Origin: Chromera velia
Taxonomy: Eukaryota > Sar > Chromeraceae
Assembly: GCA_018398765.1 (NCBI GenBank)
Contig: JAHBMJ010000875.1
Coordinates: 1-27,248, forward strand
Length of the DNA: 27,248 nucleotides
Direction: 5' to 3'
A program made the translations under genes and the position numbers. The notes beneath the pieces are model-generated. The model made no database searches. It was not told the origin of the DNA and was given only the letters and a program-made list of their open reading frames with translations. Below are positions 10,437 to 19,980 of this stretch, one piece after another; positions within the stretch are counted from its first letter, which is position 1; every line of letters begins with the position of its first letter.

Positions 10437-10458
10437 GGGGGGGGGGNGGGGGGGGGGG
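10437..10458 (+). repeat. Guanine homopolymer with one ambiguous base
   Basis: About 21 guanines are interrupted only by an N at 10447. Homopolymers of this length are hard to sequence, so the length and the N are probably technical. A G-run this long could form a quadruplex. Confidence 0.85.
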
Positions 10459-13400
10459 AGGGGGAAGGCTGAGTGAGGGGGACGGATGTTTTGGGGATGG
10501 TAACGGTAATGGTTGAGTGCGATGATCATTTCTTCCCCTTCGTGCTTTCTTTCTGTGCGTGTGAATATCTTTCTCTTGTCTGTCTTCTTGATGGCTTCTT
10601 GCCCACTCTCTTTCTCAATCTGTCCATCCCATCTATCTAACTGTCTGAAAGTGAGTGAGGGGGGGGGGACTGAAGCGAGCGTGCAGTCAGCCCCTCCCCC
10701 CTTTTCTGTCTTCCAGTCTTGCGAAAGGTTCGAGAAGACAGTCTGACAGCACTCGAGGAATGCTTCCTTCCTTCGTTCCTCTCTGGGTGCATGTGCTCAT
10801 TTTTCTCTTTTGGTCCTCCTGACCGAGCCCTTTTGTCCGTTCCCAAATCCGAGAGTCCGAAGAAAAAACAAAGAAAAGCAATTCTCGTAAAACCGACTGC
10901 ACACAGACACGAGGAAGAAAATGACGGTCCTGCGTCTGCACGCTGCCGGCGCGAGTCTGTCAAGAATGCGGAAGGACAAAGGGCAGAAGGGTGCTTGGGG
11001 GGATTCCGGTCTTCCCATCGACTCTTGTTTGGCCAAAACATCCTGTCTGACTTTCCTTTCTATTTTGTCTTCTTTCTTGTGTCTGGTCTGTCGTCTTGTT
11101 CTACTCGCACTCTGTGGAAGGAAGACAATGAAATGATTGCACTGAACCTGACTGCCACATGTACGTTGTGGGGTGGGTGGGGGTGGTGGGAGAGGGGAGT
11201 GCCGATGTCAAGTCTGTCGGTCAGTCGGTCCTTCAATCAGTATGGCTTCTGCAGTTCGTTTTCCTTCTCTTTTCTTCTTCCCCCCCGTCTCTTTCTTTAT
11301 CTCTATCATGGTTGGTGGTGGTGGTGTCGTTCTTTTGTGTATTCCTTCTTTCTCCACAAATCGGTGGAGCCCCAAACTGAACTTCGTCTATTCGAACAAA
11401 GAGAGAGAAGGAGAAAGAAGCAATCAGTTCTTCATTCAAATCGATTTATTGGAGCTTGAACGAACACCTTGATGATGTTTTGAATCTGCGACACCCTCAC
11501 CTTCTTCTTTGTGCTTCAGTTTGCACGCATGCCCTTCTCCTTCCCCCTCTCTCAAACCCAAAAAAAGTAGAAAAACTCAGCGTAGACAGACAGAGAGGAA
11601 GTGATTAGACAGAATCTTCTTCTGGCAAGCAAAGCAGTGACAGATGATACGGCGATCAGCCGGTAGAAGAGGAGATGATGGGGAGGTTATGAAGAGTCGG
11701 CATTGCATGCATTCTTTGGGAAAGCAAAAGTGCAAGCCTTGCAGAGCACCTTGCACATTTCTCTTTTCTTCTTTGTATCTTCTCTGTATGCTTCAAAGGA
11801 AAGAAAAAGGAAGGCGGAAAGTCTCCTTGGTGTCGGTGAGTGGAATAATTACAGCTTCCAAGCAAGTCCTCGCTCCTTCTGTCTTTTGAGCATTAACTGA
11901 AATGCAAATGTGCACACGTGTGTGTGTGAGAGAGTGAGTGTGTGAGTGTGTGTGAAGAAAACGAAAAGTGCGCTCGAGTGAATAGAGCCCAACCACTCCT
12001 GACATCGAATGAAGGAGAGACCCGCTTCTTCCTTCTCTGCTTTGTTGCCCATTAGAGAAAAAGGGAAAAGAGAATTTCTTTCACAGCTGTGCCGAAATCT
12101 ACAGAACGAAGAACAGGAAGACCAACAAAAGGTCCGACACCGACCGCCAGCGAGTAAGACAGACAGACAGTCAGACAGACAGGTAGATGGAAAAACAAAA
12201 CGAAAGTACAAACGAAATGAAAGAAGGAAGGCATGTGGATGGATGGTTGAAGTTTTTCTCGAAAAGGGGTGGGAGGGAGGGGTTGAAAGGAAGGAAGGAA
12301 GCAAATGCTTGGGGTTTGGACAGAGACGACCCTTCGGGACTGTGCGTAGGTGTCCGTGGGTCCTCTTGTCGTCGGTTGTCGTCGGTGGTTCTTGAAAGAA
12401 AGAACATACGCTCACCTGGAAAATCTTAAACTGCGTGCGCCTTCTGTCTGTCTGTATTACGAGAGCGTGACAATTAAGATTGAAGGAAGGAAGGAAGCAA
12501 GCAAGCTAGTCAGGCAGACTGCCGTTCTCTCTCTCTGTCCTCCATCCCTTGTTGTGCTGAAGGGTGGAGAAAAAAGATAGGAGACAGAAGAAAGAACTAG
12601 AGTTGTGTGGATGAAGGAAGGTTTGTTCGATGAGCCCTCTTCTTTTCCTTTCCTCTTCTTCTCATTCAGGAATGCAGAGAGGTAGGTTGTTCGGGGAGGG
12701 GTGTAAATCAAATCCTCGTCTCCCTCCCCCCCTGCATTCATTATTCTTCTTCATTCATTCCATTTTCCGTACTGAAAGTACGTACAAAGCTCGTCATGTA
12801 GAATGTACAGATCGATCATTCACTGGTGAGTGCGTGCTGGTTGCTTGCTTGCTGATGACGTTGGTTGAAGGCAGACAGACAAGACGGACAGACACAAGGG
12901 GGGACGGAAATTGGAGGGGAAAAACAATTTTGGCGGTGAGATAACTTTGTGACGTCATTCTTCATGACTTCCTCTCTCCATCAGGACACGCAGAAACTCA
13001 GTCCATCTGTCCACACGCTTAGTCAGTCAGTCAGTCAGTCGGGCCCTCACCCAAGCAGGCAGGCAAGAACGAACGGAGAAGAGAAGGATGCCCTCGGGCC
13101 ACAGGAAGAAGGAAGAGAAGAAACGAGGGAAGACACAAAAGAAGAACCGAAGCAAGCCAAGCCATTCCATGCACTAATGATCTCAAGCGAGCAAGCAAGC
13201 ACGACGGATGCCCTCTTCCTCCTCTCTTTATTTGACAGCGAAGCTCTCCAGGCAGGTCCGATGGATGGATGCAAATGTTAGCCCTTTAAATAACGAAAGC
13301 CGGTCCGGTCGTTCGAACGCCATCCGTGGGGGGAGACGCTGCTCGTGCTTTCAAAACCACCTTAAAGAAAGAAAAACCTGCTCCCACCCCGTCACCTTTT

Positions 13401-14479
13401 TCAAGCCTCGTCTTTTTTTTTCTTCTCTTCAATTATTCTGCCTTTCTCTCTCTCTTCTCTGTCTTGGGTTGGGCTGGGTCGGGTTCGTAAGAGGGGGGAA
13501 ACAAAAAAAAAAAGAAAAATGCCGACAGTTCGACCAACCCCAAAGTCTCGCGCGTCATTCACTGTTCAGGCGTGTGCGAGGAAGGAGAAAAGAAATTGAT
13601 AAATAAACTCATGCAGCAGCATTCCTTAATTCCAACGCAAAGAAAGAAGGCATGAAGGAAGGAAGGGCATGCATGCATGCATGCAGAGATTCTTACTGGG
13701 TGCGTTGCCCCACTGCAAACACCAACACAGCAGAGGGAGACTCGGGGGGATTTGGGAGGAGGGGAAGAAGGGAGCGATGGGTATGCTGCCGCATCTTTCC
13801 GGGGAAGCAAAAAAGAAAAAAGAAGAAGCAGACGGAAATGGTTTTGACATGAGATCGGCATGCACTGCCTGGTTGAAAAAACAGAAAGGTTTTTCTTCCC
13901 CCTTTTCCTCGTCAGTCTCCCTCCCTCCACGATGAAAAGAACGAACTGACAGAAAAAAGGAAAGTGTCATGCTGCTTCTGTCTGGAAATCCAATCAGGAC
14001 TTCTCTCTCAGTCGACCTTGCATGAGCTTCCCTCCCTCCCTCCCTCTGTCTGCCCTCATGCATTCGCACTCTCGATCGATCGAAGTGATCGACGCCACAC
14101 ACTAATCATGCAATTCCACACACCGAGGCGAGAGGTTGGATCGAAACGAAAAGTCAACTCGGCACGCACGAAGGAACGATCGATCGATCGATGCAGAATT
14201 CCAACGTCACAAGAATCAAAGACCGTCGGTGTCTGCATGGTGGAAGGGATGCCGCACCCCGGCCCTTCACTGGATCGATCCTGCCTGCCTGCCTGCCTGT
14301 GTTGGCGAAGTCGGACATGTAGTCGACGGATATACAGCGCTGCTCCTGGAGTCTTCAACAGGCTCCTTCGAGGGGTGACGCCGCGAATGTTGGAATACAG
14401 AAATAACAACTATCATGCAATCAATCCACCAAGCCTAGCACCAAACTCAGTGTTGAACGCACACTCATGTATGCCTGCA

Positions 14480-15560
14480 AATTGACATTGAAATTGTACA
14501 CTAGATTGTACATTTAGGAGTATAAACCTAGGTATAAATATATGAAAAAACCTCTAGGGGAGGACATCGTGGACACTAAAGTTTTAAAGTTCTTCTTTGT
14601 TAAAGTTTTTTTTTTGCCTTCCAGACTGAATTTAATTAAAAAATATATTTTTCAATTAGTTTTTGAATATGCATGTCCTTAATTAAGTTATATAGTCATA
14701 ACTAAACTAATTAACTAGCCTACATAGTAGAAGGTAGTATTCGCCTTAGAAGGTAGCAGAAGCCCAGTCCTCTCTAGCCAATCCTAGAGCTCAGTTTATT
14801 AATTCAGGTTTAAATTCATGTTCACATCGGAAATAGTTAAACTTTTGAAGGCCGAGTTAGGTTGGCGTTGCCAGAGCGATGCAAAGGGAAAACCTCCATG
14901 ACACCGGCGTGGCGGCACATCTAGCGGCGCGTTCACGATGCATGCATATACAGTGTAGTACCTAGTGCAGTACGTCTTCTCTGTAACTGAATTAATTACT
15001 AATTAATTGTAGTAATATAAGTAGTAATTGTATCATAATTTGTATGGAATTAATTAATTTCTGCATGCTGACAGAACTGGAACAACACAGTCATTGAGTT
15101 TTTGAAGAACTGAGACAAACTGGAGAGACCTTGTAGTGAGAAGCAGGGCAAGGAGAAGATGAGAGCGGGACTTTGCCCACAACGATATAAATAAAATCAA
15201 CTTTTCTAGCAACGTCTTCTGAATCAACTTTTGCATGTCTAGTTGCATGTTTACTTTTAAAGTTTTAAAGTTAAAGTTTAAACTTTAAAGTTTTTTAGGC
15301 AAACCATATTATAAAAAAAACTTTAGCTAGTGTCCACCCTGAAAGGCCCCCAACTAGCTGCATGAGTCTAACACGAATTAATGTAATTAAATGTATAAGT
15401 CTACGAATGAAGCTGCATCTACATATGTATATATATACACAGTTACACATACAATCAATCAATCACATACGTACACAACTTGAAACTTTGGGTCTAGCAG
15501 CGACTCTAGCTCTAAGTCTAGCTTCAAATTACTTCAAATAGCTTCGATAAAAGAAACGTA
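14480..15560. other. AT-rich block with TTTAAAG-type words; no gene
   Basis: Composition changes sharply to AT-rich, with repeated TTAATTAA and AAAGTTTTAAAG words. A GC-richer island lies at about 14850-14945. No convincing open frame or RNA gene is seen. Part of it may be a small transposon (see the entry at 14569-15337). Confidence 0.6.
14569..15337. mobile_element. Possible non-autonomous inverted-repeat element (MITE-like)
   Basis: GTGGACACTA at 14569-14578 is exactly mirrored by TAGTGTCCAC at 15328-15337, and in both cases the inner flank continues into AAAGTTT-type sequence. The 769 bp between them is AT-rich and non-coding. No clear target-site duplication is visible outside the ends, so the call rests on short terminal inverted repeats only. 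Confidence 0.3.
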
Positions 15561-15603
15561 TATGTACACGTACACGCACTCACACACCGCGGCACACGCA
15601 ATT

Positions 15604-15668
<65 letters not shown>
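15604..15668. repeat. (CT)n microsatellite with GTCTTT interruptions
   Basis: A run of CT units is broken by two TCTGTCTTTCTC segments. It lies about 200 bp 3' of the deaminase stop codon on the minus strand, where it reads (AG)n. Confidence 0.9.
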
Positions 15669-15672
<4 letters not shown>

Positions 15673-15867
15673 CAAGTAAATAAGTCTTAATACACTTCCG
15701 CACCACTTTCTTAACAGCTTTTGTACTGCGAGTTTGGTGGCAAGCCGCATTATGAGCAACAACAATTGTGAATTGTTTACCTGAGCCCATTCTGAAGATT
15801 CCTGCGTCAAATCGGGAGCATCCTTGCTACTAAGCGTTCCTTCCAACCGGGCGGGCTGCATGCATGG

Positions 15868-16577
15868 CTAGAGAATTTCGTCGGTGCTGAGTTCGCCCCT
15901 TCTACCCCTGAAGAAATTCACCATCATGCTTTGCGCCTCTTCCCCCAGCACCCCCTCCGTCACGGCGATTGAGTGGAATGGATGTTTCTTCTCCAGAAGG
16001 GGCACCCAACTCCTCACACCCCCAAGACGTACATCCGGACTTCCATAAACAAGCCTCGAGACCCGAGCAGCCAGCAGGGCAGACAAACACATTGTGCAGG
16101 GCTCAACGGTGGTGTACAGAGTACAATTCAAGAGACGCCAATTGTCGAGACATCTGCAAGTAAAGAATGCAAAGGGTGTCACAACACACGTAAAGAAATA
16201 CAGATCGAATGATTTAGTCTGTTGGTCTGTCTTTCTATCTATGGATCTCTCGATACATCTATCTACCCTCCTACTCTGTCCGTCTTTCTCTCCATTTGTC
16301 GATGCTGTTGCTGTCGTGTTTCTGCCTCTATCCCATTTGCAGTCAGTCCGCTCAGACATTTCTGTGCGTATTTCTTCTTTGAAATTCTACCAGATCTTCA
16401 CTTTTTGTCACTTCCCTGCTCCCCTCCTTTCAGACCCACAAGCGAGGCCAGACACACACACGGACAATACGTGCCTTTCGTTCTTCTCTCATCTTTCATG
16501 TTTCTCTTTTAATTCTTCAAACAGACCGTATGGTTTCTTTCACTCCTTTTCTTCTTAAGACAGACAGCCAGACAGCC

Positions 16578-16617
<40 letters not shown>

Positions 16618-17086
16618 TTTGCACACTGGCAGGCAGGCAGACAGGCAGACAGACAAACAAACAGGCAGAGAGGTGAGGAGTAGAGAGAGAGAAAAGCTGA
16701 CCAACTGACTCACCCACCCACTCAGATACTGGCGGACAGACGAAAAGCCAACAACACAACTGCATGCGGGCTTTCCTTCTGGGCCGTCAAACAAATACGA
16801 GAGAAAATGATCAGGCGGACAGTCAGAGTAAGAACGGACAATCGGACAGAGGGCAACGAGGCCCGAATGAGACGAACTGAAGCACCCCTCGCGTTTGGCC
16901 CCTCAATGATGCCTCCGTGATCCCTGAAAGAAAACCAAATGCAAATCTTCACTTCCACCACGAAGACAGCAAAGAGACATGCGAAAGAAAGGGGGGAAAG
17001 GAAGGAAAGAAAGAAAAAAAAATAGAAAAAAAGACAGAGAGACAGACAGACAGACTATATCGTCTTTTCTTCACTTCACTTTTTCC

Positions 17087-17138
<52 letters not shown>

Positions 17139-17888
17139 GGTAGACAGGCAGACAAGCAGTCGCAGCAGAGAAAGGCGGGTAGACGGGCAGGAAGAGGACG
17201 AAACACAGAGACAAGGACAACCAAGAGGAAGAGCAGAAAAGAGGAGAAGCTGCAAAATGAGGCGGAGGACGTGGAGAGAAAGAAGGGAGGAGAATAGAGA
17301 GGAAGGAGAGTTATACCTGAGCTACCTGCACCCCTCCCTGACGGCCATGATCTCTGCATGAGCGGTCGGATCGCACCGATGTTCCACCTGATTCCTCCCT
17401 GCCGCCACCACGGTGCCGTTCTCTGCCACCAGAACGGCCCCAACCGGAACCTCCCCGCCCTCTGCCGCCAGTGCCGCGTGCCGAAGAGCGAGTCGCATGA
17501 ACCGTTCGTCTTCCTCCCTTGGCTCCTCCAAACGACAGCCTGCCAGGGGGGGGCAGGACTTTTCCCCTACGCGCCCGTCTCTGCCGTCTCCGTCTCCACC
17601 TCCCATCTTCACAGAGAGGGGACGTTGACGGTGCGTTCGTATGCGAAATCCTGAGAACGTATGCTTGTTTATGTTTCTCCAGAGGAAGTAGAGAGGGGGG
17701 GAATTTCTCTTCCGTCTACCCTTTCCTTCAGTTGAATATTTTGGAGTTTGGGGAGACGCCGGGATGCCCCTGGGTTCTTGAAGCGAATCGAATGGAGACA
17801 TTGCCCCAGCAGATGGTAACAGGCAAACCAAAACGAAAGTTATCAGATGGACCAAAAGGACCGTTTGAGGGCTGATCGGCCTGCTCAT
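15868..17888 (-). CDS. TadA-type tRNA adenosine deaminase with secondary-plastid targeting presequence
   Basis: TadA deaminates A34 to inosine in tRNA anticodons; the plastid form acts on tRNA-Arg(ACG). Exon 1 is 17888-17326 and exon 2 is 16153-15868. The phase-2 donor AG|GTAGCT and the acceptor TTGCAG|A join to REGCR-CLDNWRLL, matching the family across the junction. The product is 282 residues. Zinc and catalytic motifs are present: TAHAEI (His177, Glu179) and EPCTMC (Cys207, Cys210), with EVPVGAVLVAENG before them and NFFRGRR near the end. The domain starts near residue 127. Residues 1-29 form a signal peptide (LLVHLITFVLVCLLPSAGA), and residues 30-120 are basic and Ser/Thr/Pro-rich like a transit peptide. 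The ATG at 17888 was chosen over a GTG three codons upstream. The 1172-bp intron is packed with GACA and GAAA repeats. A cytosolic ADAT2 role is less likely given the presequence. Confidence 0.88.
16558..16617. repeat. (GACA)n microsatellite in the deaminase intron
   Basis: GACA units, some GCCAGACA variants at the left end, run for about 60 bp and are followed by further GGCA/GACA words to about 16665. On the transcript this is (TGTC)n. Confidence 0.9.
17037..17139. repeat. (GACA)n array containing a GACAGACTATAT anchor
   Basis: A short GACA run ends in GACAGACTATAT (17049-17060). About 25 bp of T/C-rich sequence follows, then a longer GACA run at 17086-17139. The anchor plus T/C-rich segment resembles the edge of the dispersed repeat at 507-848 and 26704-27060. 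It lies in the deaminase intron. Confidence 0.75.
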
Positions 17889-18483
17889 AACAGGCACGCT
17901 TAGCGGCCAGTTGCAGACTCTTTTCTCACAGTGTCGTTTTTTTCTCGCTGCCTACGCAACGGTGGGAGAAGGCTTTCTGACTCGCAGGCGAAACGGAGCG
18001 AAATCTGGCCGTGGAGATCACCTACGGGTTCTGCTGGTTGCTCGATCAGGCACACAAGTCGCAGCGGACGGTACCAACCAACAAGAAGCGCCTGTCTGTT
18101 TTGGGAATGCGGTGGACTCGACTGCTTCCTTTCGATCGCTTCAGTGCATGGAGACGGCGAGACGGCAAATGCATGCGTATAGACGGCATAGACGGGGACA
18201 CGTCCAAGACATGCATGAATTTTTTTTCAGACTGGCATCACTCTTTCTTCACGACGACACGACTGCATAAATCCTATCTCGAAATCCTCACACGCACCCG
18301 GGCGATCTGCTCCAATCAAACAGAGCCTGCATGATCCTATTTTAATGTCAGGCGAACCACTCGAAGTCTTGACCCTGAACCCTCGAAGGAAGTCGTGGTG
18401 CCAGGTGCCTTTTGCGATCGGTCTGTTCGCAGGGGCGTCCTTCACCGAACTGTGTGGTCGCTGCCTGATTTCTCCAAAGCAGA
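17889..18483. other. Divergent intergenic region between deaminase (-) and secreted protein (+)
   Basis: These 595 bp separate two start codons facing apart, so a shared promoter region is likely. Several short frames are open on the plus strand, but none has a recognisable motif. No defined promoter element is asserted. Confidence 0.45.
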
Positions 18484-18858
18484 ATGTTTCGTTTTCTTGT
18501 TTCTGCATTTCTGTTGCTCTCCAAGCTCGCTGCTGCAAGCTGCATTGTCAGCTTCTACTCTGCGAACGAGAAAGACTGTTCTGACAAGGGGCTGGTGACT
18601 CGTTTGGATTTTGACGAGGGCATGGAAGTGAGAGGAGGCATGTGTTTGGAAGTTTTGTCCCCTGGGGTCATCAAGACGTCTTACTGGACTGATTGCGAGG
18701 GGGTGATTCAGCAGCACCACTCTCGAGACTGCTCAGGCGACAGGTCCTGGAGATTCCAATTTGGGGACTGCGAGACCCACTTCTTTCCTAGATACTCCCC
18801 TTATATGATGTTTCAGGTCTCAAAGGAGTCATCAGGAGTCTCTGAGTTGATTGCCTGA
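18484..18858 (+). CDS. Small secreted cysteine-containing protein (hypothetical)
   Basis: An ATG at 18484 opens a 124-residue frame. Residues 1-19 (MFRFLVSAFLLLSKLAAAS) form a clear signal peptide: a basic residue, a Leu/Phe core, then small residues. The mature part has six cysteines, several as Asp-Cys pairs (KDC, TDC, RDC, GDC). It also has aromatic residues that suggest a compact disulphide-stabilised beta fold, for example SWRFQFGDCETHF near residues 87-99. It appears to be a single exon, although ATGTTTCAG|GTC at 18808-18818 could be a splice border near the end. I recognise no family. If the alga has a complex plastid the signal peptide could also begin a bipartite presequence, but no transit-like basic region follows, so secretion or the endomembrane system is more likely. 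Confidence 0.55.
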   Translation: MFRFLVSAFLLLSKLAAASCIVSFYSANEKDCSDKGLVTRLDFDEGMEVRGGMCLEVLSPGVIKTSYWTDCEGVIQQHHSRDCSGDRSWRFQFGDCETHFFPRYSPYMMFQVSKESSGVSELIA

Positions 18859-19977
18859 GAAAGAGAGGGGGGCAGAAAATCAGAAGAACAGCCACTCGTC
18901 TTGATGCCTTATCTTTGTCTGCGTTGGCAGAACCCGTCGACGCCTGGGCGCATGCGTCCATGTATCTACATGGCGAATGGAAATCCCTTCCCGGGCTCCC
19001 AGTCAGCCTCCGGCTTCTCTTTCTCTGTGGGGTGACAGTCTCGGCCTGGAAGGATTGCCTTCCTCTCTGCTGGGCAGTGGGGCTTGCAACAGAAAAGTCG
19101 CCCTCGCTCGCCTCTTTGACACCAGATCGGCCTAAGCCCGCAAAGTGTGACGGTGTCTTCTCTTCTATTTTCTGCTGTTCTCTGCACACGAAAATGAAGC
19201 ATGCAGAATTTCATGTACTTCCCTGAAGGAATGGGTGAGAGGGTCTCTGTTTGTCCTGCATGCAGTGATCGAGTGTTCCTGAGTGTCTGCATCAGGACCA
19301 GCCAGTGTCATGATTTTCGATGGTTTGTGGATCATACCGAAAGAATCGTAAAGGGCGACGGAGCTTGTCTAGAATGAAGCAGGAGCTAGCGTGAACAATT
19401 TGTCGAATGTCCGCTGCTGCGGAGCTGGCGAGCCAAGTTTGTCCAGGCAGGGCCGTGCGACGCGCCAAATGAGGAAATGGGTTTGCTCTGTTTCGCAAAA
19501 AAGTGTTGAGCGTAGCATAGTTCCCGCCGATTTCCCTTCTTCTTGTCTTCTTTCTCCTGATGTCTTCATTTGTTTATGGATCTCTAGATATTTCTAGATT
19601 CAAATTTTAATAATTTTAATTTCACAACCTACATCGGTTCTAGCATCGGTTATATCGATCAACTTGAATATGTACACCCCCTCTTGGTATAGCAGTGATA
19701 ATAACACGAAGTATTCAACTTATAATATGTATATAACAACTTATGTTTCTTCCTTTGATCCATGGATGAGCTCCTACCCTATCGCATTTGGGAGTAATTG
19801 GGACAATTGGAATGCCTAATTGGGAATTTGCTAATTTAGAATCCCAAATTCCCAATTCAGAACAATTTGGAAACATTTTTTTCTATATGAAAAACTTAGT
19901 GTACAAAGCTGTATTTTTGTGCATAAAAATTTTAAAACTCAAAGATTTCAAATCTAAACATCAATTAGCTTTTCAAT
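18859..19977. other. Intergenic region, becoming AT-rich toward the LINE
   Basis: The first about 700 bp has ordinary composition with no supported gene. From about 19590 the sequence is AT-rich. A 12-bp perfect inverted repeat with a 16-bp loop lies at 19818-19857. No RNA gene was recognised. Confidence 0.5.
19818..19857. repeat. Short inverted repeat (hairpin)
   Basis: AATTGGGAATTT (19818-19829) and AAATTCCCAATT (19846-19857) are perfect reverse complements around a 16-base loop. It lies about 120 bp upstream of the LINE remnant in AT-rich DNA. Confidence 0.7.
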
Positions 19978-19980
19978 GTG

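Larger units (their letters stand above)
9101..14480. other. Long low-complexity region without a supported gene
   Basis: About 5.4 kb is rich in CTTT, GGAA, GACA, TCAG and TCGA words. It holds many short open frames on both strands, but none has a domain, a conserved motif or a convincing set of phased splice sites. Single plausible acceptors exist, for example TCTTCCAG at 10711-10718 followed by a short frame ending SCERFEKTV, but they have no partner. This may be a long 3' UTR or intron of the preceding gene, or intergenic DNA. Listed simple repeats within it: (GGGAA)n 10117-10146, a G-run 10437-10458, a (GT/GA)n block 11919-11955, (GACA)n about 12158-12181, (CAGT)n 13021-13041, (GCAT)n 13667-13685 and (GATC)n 14178-14193. 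Confidence 0.5.

Noticed and set aside
10711-10746. Alternative last exon for the ubiquitin-like gene ending SCERFEKTV
   Set aside because: The acceptor and phase are possible, but there is no second line of evidence. The upstream exon already has an in-frame stop shortly after 9031.
13964-14485. 173-codon plus-strand frame and overlapping minus frame at the edge of the AT-rich block
   Set aside because: Both strands are open, the sequence contains GATC and GCCT simple repeats, and no domain is recognisable.
16558-17140. CRISPR-like appearance of spaced GACA arrays
   Set aside because: The units are uniform 4-bp microsatellites without spacers, in a eukaryotic intron. There are no cas genes.
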